Origin: Psococerastis gibbosa
Lineage: Eukaryota > Arthropoda > Insecta > Psocodea > Psocidae
Length of the DNA stretch: 64,000 nucleotides
Assembly: GCA_963971405.1 (NCBI GenBank)
Contig: OZ020487.1
Coordinates: 36,863,039-36,927,038 of the forward strand
Direction of reading: 5' to 3'
This document shows positions 1-12,771 of this stretch, one piece after another. Every line of letters starts with the position of its first letter. The stretch's first letter is position 1. The translations under genes were made by a program, and so were the position numbers. Under the pieces are notes generated by a model. It searched no databases. It saw only the letters and a list, made by a program, of their open reading frames with translations, and was not told where the DNA came from.

Positions 1-1872
1 CGTCAGGACGTTCGGGGGTTTCTGCAGATACGACAGCGCACCCTACCGGCATCTCATTAGACTTGATTTATAGGTAAGATTCATAATGTTTTTTTGCTAA
101 AGTGACACGATAAATAAATCTAATTATTATCGGTCGCATCTAACCTTCAGTAATAATTTTTTTTGTTCCACAACGATTTCATTTATTATTGTACGAGTAG
201 CAAGTGTAGCCTAGTTCGATGTGTACACACAGTAATTAACTATAACAAACAACTATATTATCTTATCTTTATCTGCATATAATATGGAGTGGGAGAGGCA
301 CAGTTATATCTTCCGAAATTAAGAAAATAAAAGGAACACTAACAGTAATTTTTTACCACTCTGGATGCCATTGTTTTGCTTTCAAAAAATGCATTATTTT
401 TTTCACATTATTTTCATTTGGTGGCGAGATTTTGATTTATTATAATACAATACAAATATTATATAGTCCGGGACCAGCCAGAGCCGGAAGAACTGTGTCA
501 CAAGTTGCAAGTAAATAAAAAAATATAGTCCAAATAGCCACCCGAGAGGGAATTTTTAATAATATAATAATGAAATACCACTGAGTGAAATAAGGGCCTT
601 TCGGCTTTTGGCTCACTCTTACAACTAAGCCATAATACAGCATCTTGTATAAAATAAAAGTTCGGCAGTTTTGGGATACGAAGCCGTGTGACGTGTGTAA
701 TTTATGATTTGGCTCTTATTTTGCTTATAGTATATCTGTAAACGAGACGAATGAGCCCTACGCACAAGTTTTTGCTTTTAATGTTCTCTCTCTAAACATT
801 AAAAAAAAAAAAACAATAAATGTGGATGTTTTTAACTCTGGATTACAAAAGCCAAAACGCCAACAGGTTTGGTCAACATGAAAATGACGTCACACTCCAA
901 TCCCACGTGATCCGTTTTTAATACCAAACTTAAATTGATGGGAAAAAATATTTCCCCCCTACAAAACAGTAAATTATTTGAGGGGTACAAAAAAAAATCG
1001 ACTAATGTATTAAATAGGGTTTCAAACGTTGTAAAGTAGCCTATTTTTTGGTATGAGGGAAATTATTATATTTGGAGTCCAACAAACCCAAAATCCCTCC
1101 AGCAAACTCAATGATATATATCACTTCATACCATTTTATAGCTGGCTTGTTCAATACTCGTACTAGGGGCATTCACGAACATAGGTTTTAACAAAGAAAA
1201 ATTTCGAATCGAAAGTGAACCCACCAGTCAGTTGCAAAGTACATATTCTTACTATACACTTGTAGGGTTGTAGGCTACGATGCCACCATTTTGCATGGTT
1301 CAATACACTCTATAAGTTTCCCTGCAGTACACTGAATTTGACTTGGATCCATAGAATAAATATCATTAAAAAAAAAACTTAATATAGAAAATATTAAATT
1401 CACTGAAATGAGAAGGGGAGACTCCGGAGTTGATGCTATCAAAACATCGAAGAGTATGGAATGTGGGGAGAAAGCTGGAGAGGTTTTGCTGCCCATTCGG
1501 CTGGTCAGCACAATGATCCCACACACTGTACCGGAAATTCAAAATCCCCAAAGTTCCTTCCACATAGAAATTCTACCCTTCTACCATGTTTACCCGGAAA
1601 CTTTTAGCAATTTTACTCTACAGGGGGGGGGGGGGCTTAGGTGCTAAGTCCCTTTATGGGCTGGAGCACTCGATGACGATGTAAACTAAGGATCAAATAT
1701 TTTTCTATAAATACTATGTGCCTAGTCTTCCATGATGAATAAATCACAAACAATTGAGCAGTGGCGGGCTGGCAGCTCAAGGGTTCTGAAACCAGGGGGA
1801 AGCAGAGGTGGACTAGTCTATAATAGCATGCCCTAAACTCGATAAATATCGAACGCGACCAATTTAAATTAG
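1..1872. other. gene-free AT-rich stretch
   Basis: No gene is recognised. A diverged copy of a LINE 3'-end motif (a GGGCCTTTCGG hairpin followed by CTCACTCTTACAACTAA) lies at about 575-640 and resembles the copies near 25.96 kb and 53.05 kb. A run of 13 G lies near 1622-1634. The open frames around 1275-1650 overlap on both strands and show no recognisable domain. Confidence 0.5.
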
Positions 1873-1996
1873 GGCGGCTATTTCACTAGTCAATATTCCG
1901 TCATTTCTGCATCAATAATTGATGAGAGAGATTGCATGGAGTAAAGAAAAAATCTTATCAATTATTGAAGAAAAATTTACTAGTGGAATAGCCGTC
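1873..1996. mobile_element. small TIR element (MITE), TTA(G) flanks
   Basis: Inverted ends GGCGGCTATTTCACTAGT and, read from the right end inwards, GACGGCTATTCCACTAGT match at 16 of 18 positions. Both sides are flanked by TTAG (1869-1872 and 1997-2000). A TTA or TTAG duplication suggests a PIF/Harbinger-type MITE, which is an inference because no transposase is present. The motif CACTAGTCAATATTCCGTC just inside the left end recurs almost unchanged near 54.15 kb beside another foldback element. Length is about 124 bp. Confidence 0.6.
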
Positions 1997-2298
1997 TTAG
2001 TCAATACAGTTCCGAACGTAAGCAACAGTCAAAATTAAATATTTCGACAATTTTTGTATACAATAACACCGCAAACAGTTATTTCATAATGTAACTTCGA
2101 TAGCATAACTGAGTAGCAACTGGTTCACTGCCCAGATCTGCCCATATGTGAAATTGTGAAATGCTCAATGAGCAGGCTTGGGTCTTCTTAGCAATTCTTT
2201 CTCAATTCTCTACTTCGACGGGGGGGGGGGGGGCACCGGACCATCGCTCCACTTGCTCCGTGACATTGAAGAAAACTGAAATCGTCTTTTTTTGTAAG
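1997..2298. other. gene-free stretch with G run
   Basis: No gene is seen. A run of about 14 G lies at 2220-2233. Short open frames on either strand read through this run and are not credible genes. Confidence 0.5.
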
Positions 2299-2533
2299 AG
2301 TAGTAGTAGTAGTGTTCGTCGGGTTAATAACGACTTAGGCCTCATCCTGCCCATAGGACAGTGGACCTCCTGATTATAGTGGATTCCGAACCACTTGGGA
2401 AACACAGTGAAGTCACACGATTAGTTTGGAGGTGACCAGGACAAGTCCAACCATGTTCCCTACCGGCACTGTGCACACGACCAAGTTATCTGCAGCTTTG
2501 AACCTGCTCTGGTCCGCTAGATTCAACATGGTA
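2299..2533 (-). mobile_element. SINE-like retroposon, type A tail (copy 1)
   Basis: On the minus strand this reads as head, conserved core (containing AGTGGTTCGGAATCCACT), then a type A tail (CCTAAGTCGTTATTAACC) and an (ACT)n run at 2299-2313. It matches copies at 36739-37011 and 53217-53454. The GC-rich first ten or so bases of the head are missing, so this copy is slightly 5'-truncated. No target duplication was found by eye. Confidence 0.65.
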
Positions 2534-3406
2534 TCGATAATACGTGAAAAATTATTTTTATAAAATATTTGCATGTTTCTGAAAAAACTACAATTTCGAA
2601 AATTAAAAATATCTTATAATATGATGCATGAAGTAGTCTTCTACAACTTTGATGAGCCAAATCTTTAATAAAATGCTTAGTTAATGAAATAAAAAATAAA
2701 AAGTATTACATTTCGGGCAGCCAATTTCCTACAGACTGTACACTCTTAATCATTATCAAACATATTCAACCAAATATCGGCAAAGTTCCAAAATCTGAAA
2801 GATGCTGTGAAGTGTCCCCTCAAAAGCAGAGCGTTCAAAAGCAAAAGTTGAAGTAGGCTGCTGATAAACTGCGGCGGGAAAGTTTTGAGGAGGTAATTAA
2901 TACACGTATAGGTACGGTAGTATTACCCGTTGCAACATAACGGAGACAACTTATAATTGCTTACGTCTGCGACTACGGGCATAAGTTGACAAACTTGTAG
3001 TTTTGAGTACGGTGAGGTTCTTGTCAAGTACATATGAAACGATATTTCAGAAAATGTAGTCGAGTTTAGCATTCTAACAAGCCCCATTGGTACAATAAAA
3101 ATATGCCTTTCGTAGCAGAATACAGCCTTAATTGGCTTTCCTGTCTGTCAAACTTGCATCATACAAAGAAAAAGATGACAATGCAACTATACAAGTTTAA
3201 GTCATCAAATATCTTGGGTACCCTCTCTCCCCCTCATTATACTATTCGACGATTGAAAATTTAAATCCTAAAATACACTGTAAAGCTAGTTGCAGATAAC
3301 ATACACTGTACCTAGGTACATACTGTATGTAAATTCGCTGACTGCCCTGAAATACTGAAATAAACTCCTTTAGTTAATATAGTATTTTTAGATGCTGGGT
3401 TAACGG
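2534..3406. other. gene-free stretch
   Basis: AT-rich sequence. I see no gene, TIR element or tandem repeat here. Confidence 0.5.
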
Positions 3407-4429
3407 CATTGGCGTAAATTCAAAAAAATTCTGGGGGGGGGGGGGCTTTAGAACCTCAAGACTTTGATCGCCCGGAGAAAAAAATCGATAAATGGGCCCA
3501 AATTTTTTTTGTTTTAGGCATATTATACCCTGGAGAAAAAAATTGATAAATGGGCTCAAATTAGTGAGGTTTTACGAATATTCTACCCTGGAGTAAGGGG
3601 GGCCCGGGGGTCTCCCCCGAAGAAAAATTTGAAAAAATAGGTCTGAATTATTGAGGTTTGAAGCATTTTGAGTAATATATTTTTGTGAAAGTACTTGGTC
3701 AATATGTTGATTTTTTTCATGATGTCATTCATGTGAAATAAGCATACCAAGAATTTTTGTTTTTTGTTTTTTTTTGTTTTTTGTTTTTGGGGCGCAATGC
3801 CGTCTAGGCCACACACGCCCAGGTATATTATATGGTTATGTACGGTAGGTTAGGTTCGTTAATGTAAGTTTGCTTTTTTCAGTTTCTGGATATTATAGGA
3901 GGTTGATGAGGTTCGTTGTAGTCAAAAATGAGAGGATAATTCGGGTAGCGGTTTCATCGTCACGTAGTAGGGTTGAGAGGGATGTTTGTGTGGGCCAGGT
4001 TCTGTGGTGGGTGAGGTTTTGGGCATTCGACAAATACCAAAAATTAAAACCCCAGTACTTCACAGCTATTTCGGGTGACAAAGGCGTTATGAAGGCGAAA
4101 GGCATAGTATTCACAGTAACGAAAGGGAAATTAATACCAAGAATTAATTTCCCTTTCGTTATTGTGAATACTATGCCTTTCGCCTTCATAACGTCTGTGT
4201 CACCAGAAATAGCTATCAAGTATTGGGGTTTTAAGCATTTCGAGTAATATATTTTTGTGAAAGTACTTGGTCCGTTTGTTGATTTTTTTCATGTAAAATA
4301 AGCGTACCAAGAATTAATTTCCCTTTCATTATTGTGGATACTATGCCTTTAGCCTCCATGACGTATTTGTCACCAGAAATCCTGGGGGGCTACGGGTGGA
4401 CCTGGGGACCCCCCTATTTACGCCAATAG
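3407..4429. mobile_element. 1 kb TIR element with G run and internal duplication
   Basis: The ends are inverted: CATTGGCGTAAAT on the left and ATTTACGCCAATAG on the right. A run of 13 G lies at about 3434-3446, and GGGG/CCCC blocks lie inside both ends. A segment of about 100 bp (containing AGTAATATATTTTTGTGAAA) occurs at about 3663-3760 and again at 4234-4316, with a long hairpin between the copies. No transposase ORF or exact target duplication is visible, so the class is uncertain; the layout resembles the G-rich hAT-like MITEs elsewhere in the window. Confidence 0.5.
4046..4232. repeat. long hairpin, about 90-bp arms, 7-nt loop
   Basis: The left arm (4046-4135) and right arm (4143-4232) are near-perfect reverse complements around the loop ACCAAGA. 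The two facing open frames here (125 aa plus strand, 108 aa minus strand) are mirror images produced by the palindrome and are not genes. The hairpin sits inside the 3407-4429 element. Confidence 0.8.
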
Positions 4430-5519
4430 CGGACATATCGTCACATACTGTACGTCGTTTCATATATTAATTTATGGACTATTATACTATGACAACGAAA
4501 AAAATTAAATGAAAAAAAAAAATATGTGTCCCCAGAATTACAATGGTACAAGAACAAAAAATAATAAATAATAATTGGAAAATACTCATACTTTATAATA
4601 GAGTGAGGGGTAGGCAGTAGAGTAGGCAGGAAAAATCTAATATTACCTGTATATGTGATTCAGTGAAAATTGTTCGACTGCATGTTGCAGGGGTAACATT
4701 ATCTTAGGTATTATTATTATATTATTAAATTATATTATGTTTGGTAAGGGCAAAAAAAGTTCATTATTTTTTTAGACAGGATGTCAGATGCTGGTTGATG
4801 CTGGTTACATACATATATATATTATGTACATACATATATATATATAATGGCTGATGAGACGGGAAGAGGTGGAATCTTTATTTGAAATAGTGGACTAGAC
4901 TGTTATGTGTTTACGAGAGATCTGTTATTAATATGTAAGTGTAGTTTAATAAGTTAAATTAAGTCTAATTGATTTTTTTCTTTTTTCTTTAGTTTTAGAG
5001 TAGGGTAAATTGTTATAGGTCTTCATGTGGGGCTTTACAATGATTGTATTTAAATCGTTCTATATTTAATACATTCATTGAGTATATTTGTGGAGCTGTC
5101 CTCGTACGCCTGATGTGTTATGTTAGTTTATGAACTCAAGTACCTACGAGTATAAATTAAAGTTAGTTATTCTTTTTCGTTTTTATTGTGGGCAGTGTCT
5201 TTACTCTCATGCTTCTCTAAGACATTCTGCAGTTTGATATGCAAAGTAGATAGATCTTCCTTTTCTAATGCCTCTTATATCGAAGAGTGACGCTCATCAT
5301 GGCAACTGTAGTCATGATGATTATACTAAGGCATTGTAATGCAGTGGTTTCCCGTTGCCTTCTGCATCCTTATGCCGTTGACTCTTCATTGAGTTCCACC
5401 AGTTTCCCAACCCCAGAACAAAAGAGTGTCCTGCACTGAAAATACCGTGTTTTTCACTTATCCCGGGTGAAACTCGGTCCTCTATCTGTTCAGTTGCCAT
5501 TACGCGCTTTCATCTTCAC
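4430..5519. other. gene-free stretch
   Basis: Contains an AT/ATAC microsatellite near 4800-4855. The segment at about 5280-5519 looks like an interspersed repeat (it includes TGCAGTGGTTTCCCGTTGCC) but I could not classify it. No gene is recognised. Confidence 0.4.
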
Positions 5520-5536
5520 CACGAGGAGGTACGGAT

Positions 5537-5895
5537 GCCAACGGTCCTACCATGTTGATTCCATTAGAGCAGAGCATGTTTCAAACTGCGGCAACTTGGT
5601 AGTGTGCACAGCGTTGGCAGGGGAACCTGGTGGGACATGATAACGCGCTTAGGCAGTATAAGTCGAGTCCTGGTCACCTCCGATCTAATCGTGTCACTTT
5701 AACATGTTCCCCAAGTGGTTCGGAATCCACTATAATCAGGAGGTCCACCCTGTTAGTCAACTCCCCTTTCCCCGAGGTGACGAGGTGATAGAGTCTGCCC
5801 TTTGGGTGCCTCAAGTTAACAAACAGACTCACTCCCCCCGCCAGACTGACAGGGTTGCTTAAAGCAGAAATGCTGAAAGCAGGCGTTAGAAACAA
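5537..5895 (+). mobile_element. SINE-like retroposon, type B tail (complete copy)
   Basis: This copy is bounded by an exact 17-bp direct repeat, CACGAGGAGGTACGGAT, at 5520-5536 and 5896-5912, which fixes the element at 359 bp. It begins GCCAACGG, carries the conserved core with AGTGGTTCGGAATCCACT (perfect 5-bp stem, resembling a degenerate tRNA T-arm or B box), and ends in a type B tail (AAAGCAGAAATGCTGAAAGC) followed by GTTAGAAACAA. No coding capacity is seen. Target-primed insertion by a LINE partner is inferred from the target duplication and simple-repeat tail. Confidence 0.85.
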
Positions 5896-5912
5896 CACGA
5901 GGAGGTACGGAT

Positions 5913-8207
5913 TAGGAATTTTCGTGTCTTCGCCTCTGAAACCAAAAGGCATAAAGCTCAGCTACTTTTAAGGAGCTCGATAATTAGTATTATTGCCCAA
6001 TAGTTTACCTACCCAATATACACTGGGTATAATTTATAGGCTATTTAAAGTTGTAGCCTATTGGCTTTAGGGCTTATTTTTCTAATCTTTGTTTACAATC
6101 AACTGCGAGGAACAAAAACCATTGTGCCTATTAAATGGTTCCTTTTATGATCCATTTACAGTAAGTAAAAGAGCAATTTTATCACCAATGTATTTTATGA
6201 CTTCTCATCGCACAAAATAGCTCTTCAATTTATTTCTCGTAAAATTATTTTGGTTTGTGAGCTTTTTCATTTTCCACAAAATTCGACTTACATGACTGCG
6301 TTCACTTATGGCAATGTGTTCATCTTTCAACCCATAAGTACAACCATAAGTTACAACCATAAGTACGATAGTTAACATCCAATCCCTTCCACCCCGCCCC
6401 AAAAAATCGTTTGATTAAATATTAGTATCTCAAGTAGATTCAGAAGATAGCCTACCTTTCTCAAACAGCCGCCTAAAGTACAAAATTACACTTAAGGCAT
6501 ACTATTGTAATACACATTAGGTAGTGTAATTCTTAGATACGGACGGTATACTCCCGATAGTTCATGCTGCACTTTCAGTTTTAATCAACTGTTAACTGTT
6601 TTTTTTTTTTTTTTTTTAATTGTTAATTTGTTAATCAACAATTAACCAAGCTGTAACGTTATACTATATAAACCAGCAGCCCATGACAATAATGTTCTAT
6701 ATGTAGTTTATGCAATAGGGAGGCAAAGCAAATTAGTTCAGAGGCTCGACCGCATTTATTTATTTATTTATTTTAAAAGCACAACAACATTGAAAATCCG
6801 CTATCCACATGGATATTTACTTCAAAACTAAATGATATTTTGACTCACATCCAAAAATTGAGGGGAAAGAGGTAAGAAGGGTATACTGTATAATAATTAA
6901 TTATGCGATTATGGTATATATGATACGATAATTTTTATGATTAGATGTATAGCTTGAGAAGGTTCATATAGCCAACATTTCTCATTCAAATAAACAGCCA
7001 GTCACAAAAATTAAAAAAGAAGAAGAAAGGACAGTAAGAATTTTCTTTCTGCGTAAAAAAAGAGGAGATGTCATGCCCTCGCTGAGCAGTCGACTCAGCA
7101 GTAATCAATAGGATTTAAATAAGACCGTAATTTGGCGAATATCGAATAGAGGGTGACATCCCTCGGAAAGGGGTGAGACTTAGCCGGTTGTGGGACAGCA
7201 ACCGTCTGCAGGGCACGGGGGTGTTAATCACCCCGAGTTATCTGCCTCAATGCATTTGTCGCCGTAGTTATAGGGTTCATTGCAACCCTGCAATCAACGC
7301 TTGTTTTCGGGGGCTGGCAAAAAACAGACAAGAAATTCGATGAGATACAATGACGAATTGTTTGGGATGAAATCCGATAGAAGGGTTTCCTTTTAAAGGG
7401 GGCCAATTTGTTCTTTGTATTCTAGCTGGATCTGGACCTATGCTTTTACGTGCAATTTCTTTGCTGAAATCCACCTATAGGACTCAGCCTCCTGCTCAGT
7501 GCCGGGTTTGGTCTTGTGGGGGCCCCTGGGCCGGAATTGTGTGGGGCCTTTTCTCTGGCAGAAAAGTCTTGTACCCTTACACGAATATTCCACTAGCATT
7601 TATAGACTCAAAATGCAAAATAGAATGGAATAGAGTAAGGCGATTAATAATTAATGCCACGGCACGTTCCAATTTCCCTAACCTAACCTAAGTTTACGTA
7701 CTTTGTTTTTTTAGTTTTTTTAATCTATTGCTATTTTGTATTATGCGGCTTTTTGTGGGGGCCCTGGTGCCTATAGCCAAACCCGCGGCACTGCTCCTGA
7801 TGCTGATGTTTGCTCTCAGAATTTTACGCTTGTATTGTTCGGCATTCAATAGGATATGCGGATGCAAACTCCGCTCATCCACTTCTTCGCAAAAACAGCA
7901 CTTTGTCTTCAGCAGTTCAACAATGCACTCATCTTTCTTGAGGATGGCGGCTGCGAAGCAACTCAGCAATAGTTCAGTGGGCCTACTTTGCCGTTTGGTA
8001 ATAAGATAACCTAGGATTAATAATGTCAACAAGACAATTTTAGCATGGAAAGTGTTACTCCAATATACTCAATACTCTATCGCCTATGGTTGAGTTATTA
8101 CCAAACGGCATAGTGTAGGCCCGCTGCAGGTGAAGCTCCTTCCCCGAGTTACAAATTTGGGGTAATGAGGCTTTTCTCTTGTTGTCAATAACACACATTA
8201 TTATTGC
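5913..8207. other. gene-free stretch with small palindrome
   Basis: An inverted pair of about 29 bp (containing GTGGGCCTAC and CCGTTTGGTAATAA) lies at 7975-8003 and 8094-8125, suggesting a short TIR element. A poly-T run is near 6600-6617. The 112-aa minus frame (7694-8032) and 93-aa plus frame (7728-8009) overlap each other and match nothing I know. Confidence 0.4.
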
Positions 8208-9055
8208 TTTCCAATTTATAAGTAGTATAAGGAAAGCTTTGTGATGGTCGAAATTTTCGAATCCGAGATTTCAACGGATTTACACGTTTTGAGGTCCCAG
8301 GAACCCAAAAAATTGGTTTTTATGTATGTATGTATGTATGTATGTATGTCTGTCGCTCTGTCTGTCTGTCTGTTCATCGATTTCCGGGCAAACTACTCGG
8401 TAAATTAGAGTGAAATTGGGCATGTAAGTTTACAAAAATCATACCTCGGGACCATTTTGTTTATTTTGGGCTAACTCAAATTGGGGGTTTTATCTCAAAA
8501 AACTCCAAAAAAACGTCTAAAAAATTAATTCTCATAAACGGCTCCAACGATTTCTTTTAAATTCACATATATTGTAGTCCTTATTAATGTTGAGAAAATG
8601 CGGGGGTCGCTTGCCCCTTGATAGTTTTTCTTCTGGGGGTAAAAAAATAATAATAACTTAATTTTAATGAAAAATGACTAAAAAAATAATTTTTCTGCGA
8701 AACCTTTCTATCGATGATTTCTACCTTCAGGCATGTCTTAGGTGTTAAATTGAGTAACGAAACCGGACAGTTTGCTTTCCCAAAATCCTATTTGGTTTTG
8801 TGCAAAAAAAGTTTTTGAAAAAATGAAAGCAAATTCACGCTCAAATGCATTGCGTGCCCTGCCATAATTGCTGTGTGGTCTGTCCTATCTAGAATTTACG
8901 TCACCTCCAGTGACGTCAGGTGGACGACCCCCCCCCCCCCCCCCGTGATGCCCGAAATTTAACCATAGGAAAATTATTGACCATGAAATTAATCATTTTC
9001 TCTGCCTACTAATTGATAAATTGGAAGGCATGTTCGAGGAAACCGGTTCTTTTTT
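8208..9055 (+). mobile_element. 0.8 kb non-coding repeat with GTAT/CTGT microsatellite (copy 1)
   Basis: This is the first of three copies (others at 34131-34955 and 35343-36157). Shared landmarks in order are TGCTTTCCAATTTAT, AAAGCTTTGTGATGGTCGAA, a tetranucleotide block (GTAT then GTCT repeats at about 8320-8372), GATTTCCGGGCAAACTACTC, a C run (about 8929-8944), and the end ATAAATTGGAAGGCATG followed by ACCGGTTCTTT. The outer parts are inverted (TTCCAATTTAT). No protein is encoded. The layout recalls the mini-me/pearl type of microsatellite-bearing non-autonomous elements, but that is an analogy only. Confidence 0.65.
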
Positions 9056-11931
9056 AATAATTTTACTGTTTTATATAATTATTATTATTAACTGCCTGAT
9101 AACGCAAACAAATAAAAAATAGCAAAAAGAAATACAAAATGACAACAATTGGAAGAGATATGGGCGATATGGCAAATGGGATGGAGTTGGGAGTACTTGG
9201 GAGTTGTGTCCTAAATGAGATTTTAGCTTGAAAAATTTAAGCCTATTTTTGAAGAAAATGTGTGGATCCAATAAAAGAGTGGGCGAATATACCCTTGCAT
9301 GAACCCAAATTATGTACTTGCAGAGTGACAATGATTTTTATAAAATGCCGAAGGAAAAAAATTCCATACGTGATACGGCAATTTACAATAGCAATAAAAC
9401 CCAGCTGGCTCTGAATTGCAAAGGGATATAAAGTATTTCAGTTATGATGTAATATTTCATATTGTATTTCTTTCTTATTCCCTTGTATATAGTCAGATTA
9501 GGAGAGGTCTGTAGGGTTGGACTTAGACGCGAAGATACAGTAAACTGTGTAAACATTGAATGAGCTGTTGCAAAGAATTACAATACAATATTAAATTATA
9601 ATATTTTTTTAATAAACGCAAAAACATACCTTTGAAACAGAAGCCTACAACTGAAAGTTATAAATTCGAAAAATCAAATATTACATATGAAAAAATGCAT
9701 ATAGAACTCCCATCATCCGTTTTCACATGCTTTTACAGCCCACCCTAAATTAATTACACACCCCCTTCCGCTTCATATAGAAAACTTCCATCATTTCCAG
9801 TAGGGTTGACATGTCAGCATTAGCCCCGCATCTGCACACAACAGCACTGCCAACAAAATTTCATCTACGAGCCGACAGATTATGTTGGTATCAATGCAAG
9901 GCTCGTTTATCATAGAAGGACTGCTGACAAAACCGAAGTGCCTTCTATAAGATTGATGTGCGGAAATGCGACCTTATTCATCTTTCCGAAGGAAATCTAC
10001 TGTAAAGATCGCGTCGATATAACTTCATCTGATAACTCATTCAAGATCTTCATCTTACCAATTATAAAATATAAAAATATATACATACATATAATATACA
10101 ATATAAAAAAATTTGATTTCTGTAAACTCTAAATTTATTTACTTTTGTATAAGTTTAAACTACAATTCAATGCGTTTATATATTTTCCATAATAAAAATT
10201 GCCCTATAAAATTGGATAACTCACTAGGTTACATGAAAAACCAGCACAGTTTCGTGGACCCTTTATTGTTACCACAATAACAAAACACCTAGCTGTAGGT
10301 TAACACTAAACACAGACCTAAGCAGCCGGCTTATATTTCACTTTTGCTGCTTATGTTCTATTAACGACATTAGCGGTTGCACCCACGTCATTCTGCCACT
10401 CGTCTCTCGACACCGTCTTTCTCTGCCAGTTGCTTACATTTCTACTATTAATAAATAAGTCTACATCTTTTCTGTATTAAGATGTAACATGCGGCAATGT
10501 ATGTTCCATTACAGCCCAGCTGAGGTAACAACTAACAATATATGATAATTCACATAATTTATTTGAAAGGCTGAAAAGGAACTTTTTTTGAGTTCTTGAT
10601 TTCCTGTCATTTTATGATTATGCAACCCCTGCACACATGTTTCTTGCAAAAATATCCAATGCCCAGTTCAGTTACATTATGCATCGTCTATCAGCTGTTC
10701 TGTGGAGCATTATTGGTTTGAAAAAAATGGGGGGAAAAACGGCAATATCCCTGGGACAGAAAACCACACCATCGTGGGAGGAATAAGACGATTTTGCAAG
10801 AAAAAAGGACAGAAACTGAAAAAGCCCATTGGTTACTGAATAGCATATAATAGAATAATTCTGTATTGAGTCATTAAGATGAAACAATAGGCGTTCTAAA
10901 ACCTCAGAAACAATGACAATAAATAAATGAAACACTGAAAAATAGCCTAAAGCAATATAGAGGTTGTTGGTAGTGATTTTAGTATCTGTTCTGAGAACCA
11001 TGAGAAGAACACTGGCTGCCAATGCAATTCAACAGTCATCAACAACTCAACAAGCAAAAGCATAGTAGCCTTTCAATAAATAGATATCTCAAACAAAAGA
11101 CTCAGTGTAAAAACAGGCTAAGTTCCCTGTATTTAAAGTTGGCCAGCGTCAGTTTTTACAGTTCGAACATGGTTACAATTAATTTCACATACTTTAGCAA
11201 ATTAATTGCACAAAACGCGTAAATAACACATTGCAAGCGTAGGATTTCCTTTTCCTACACAGAAGCTGCTCCCGTCGCTTAATTGCAAAACATTGTAAAC
11301 CGAAATTTAATAAAATGCGATAACAAAACCAACCTTTCGAGGTAGATAGCAATTTCATTTCAGTCAGCTAAGGTGTAATCAAGAGGAAAAAAATAAGATT
11401 GAAGGAATTTTAATAGTAGCGCTCAAGCTTCTTTTCCACCGTCTTAATTTTCCCGTCTGCTGCCGTATTTCCCAGATCTTAAGACGATTCCCCTTTCAAA
11501 TATTCGAATTTACATCGACATGGAAATGGGAAATATTTTAATATAAGTCTCTTGAAACAATCAAGTATTCACCGTGCAGAGGTAGACGACACGAATTCTA
11601 TTATTCAATGTAAGAAGGAAACATTTTGGAACCCCATCGTAATTTCAAACCCTCTCTTATTTGTTTTCTGTTTCTTGGAAATTCATTAAAAGTCAATAAG
11701 ACTGCTGGTTATAAGAGAGGAAAGCAAGGCAACGGGTTTTTGAAACATCTATTCATTTATAGATATAGATTTGGCATGTTTTTATATAGTTTTGTGTTAT
11801 TACTGCGCGGGATCCTTGCGGATATTTGCGCCGTTTGGTGGGGTTTCCGATAGGTGGTGGTGATGGTTTGGTAAGTGGTTTTTATATAGGAGGACACTGG
11901 ACAATGAGGTTACCCAGGGACCGTCTGAGAT
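9056..11931. other. gene-free stretch
   Basis: AT-rich. On the minus strand, a 21-nt block at 9630-9650 is bordered by an AG acceptor and a GTATGT donor and would keep the phase of the candidate gene at 14.3/17.8 kb, but a block this short is easily random. The 116-aa minus frame at 10672-11022 is not recognised. No repeat is assigned. Confidence 0.35.
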
Positions 11932-12080
11932 CAATGGCGGATCTACAGGGGGGGGGGGGGGTAAATTCATATGATAGTAATTTTTTTTAATTGTGTAAAA
12001 CTCAAATAAAAAAAAATACTTTTTAAACTTAGATACAACTTTTGACCCCCCCCCTAAATTTTCCACTGTATCCGCTCTTG
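11932..12080. mobile_element. hAT-like MITE with G run
   Basis: The ends are CAATGGCGGAT and, from the right, CAAGAGCGGAT. The exact 8-bp direct repeat TCTGAGAT lies at 11924-11931 and 12081-12088. CA-starting ends with an 8-bp duplication are the hallmark of hAT elements. A run of about 13 G lies just inside the left end and a shorter C run near the right end. Length is 149 bp, with no coding capacity. Confidence 0.75.
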
Positions 12081-12225
12081 TCTGAGATAGTATACTATGG
12101 TCTGTGTCAGAGAGTGTGGGTGAGGTAATTGATTTTTATGCAAGGTACAAGTCACTATCTAGAGCATGTATTATATATGAGTTACAGATTGAAGTTTTAA
12201 CTGAAATTAGAGGATATAGAAAAAG

Positions 12226-12588
12226 CCCTAACAAGTTGAATCCACGAGAATATAGCCTGTTTCAAACTACAGCAAACATGGTATAGGGTGCACAGTGTTG
12301 GCAAGGGAACATGGTGGAACATGATAACGCGCTGATACTCCCTGTCATTCTACCTAGGTATAGTAATTGCGTGTCGAGTCCTGGTCACCTTCGAGTTAAT
12401 CGTGTGACTATACTATGTCCCCAAGGGGTTTGGAATCAACTATAATCAGGAGGTCCACCCTGCCAGTCAACTCCCCTTCTCCCTGAGGTGAAGTAATCTG
12501 TCCATAGGGTGTCTCAAGTTAATAAACAGACTCACTCCCCCTGCCTGGCTTGCTTAAAGCAGAAATACTGAAAGCAGACGTTGGAAAA
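12226..12588 (+). mobile_element. SINE-like retroposon, type B tail (diverged copy)
   Basis: Starts near ACAAGTTGAATCC, contains GATAACGCGCT, the core (here GGGGTTTGGAATC) and the type B tail with GACTCACTCCCC and AAAGCAGAAATACTG. Compared with 5537-5895 it has an insertion of about 35 bp after GATAACGCGCT and many substitutions, so it is an older copy. The 60-aa frame across 12104-12286 overlaps it and is not credible. Confidence 0.7.
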
Positions 12589-12771
12589 CAAACAAAGAAA
12601 CGTTTACAAAATGTTTTGGCTGGTCGAATCGTAAGCCCACCTATATCTAAATGAGCCGACTTCCCATAATAATTATGTGTATACTCGTATATTGCACTAT
12701 ATATTATATATAAGTCAATTGAAATATACGCAGTTTTTCATGGAACTTAACTTAGCAGAAACATTATAATA

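Noticed and set aside
3870-4247. ORFs of 125 aa (plus) and 108 aa (minus)
   Set aside because: They mirror each other because they lie across a hairpin; the protein text repeats itself in reverse orientation and has no known domain.
7694-8032. 112-aa minus ORF and overlapping 93-aa plus ORF
   Set aside because: Facing frames over the same DNA, no motif recognised, partly overlapping an inverted repeat.
9630-9650. 21-nt microexon-like block on the minus strand
   Set aside because: It would keep phase with the candidate gene at 14.3 kb, but such short AG...GT pairs occur often by chance.
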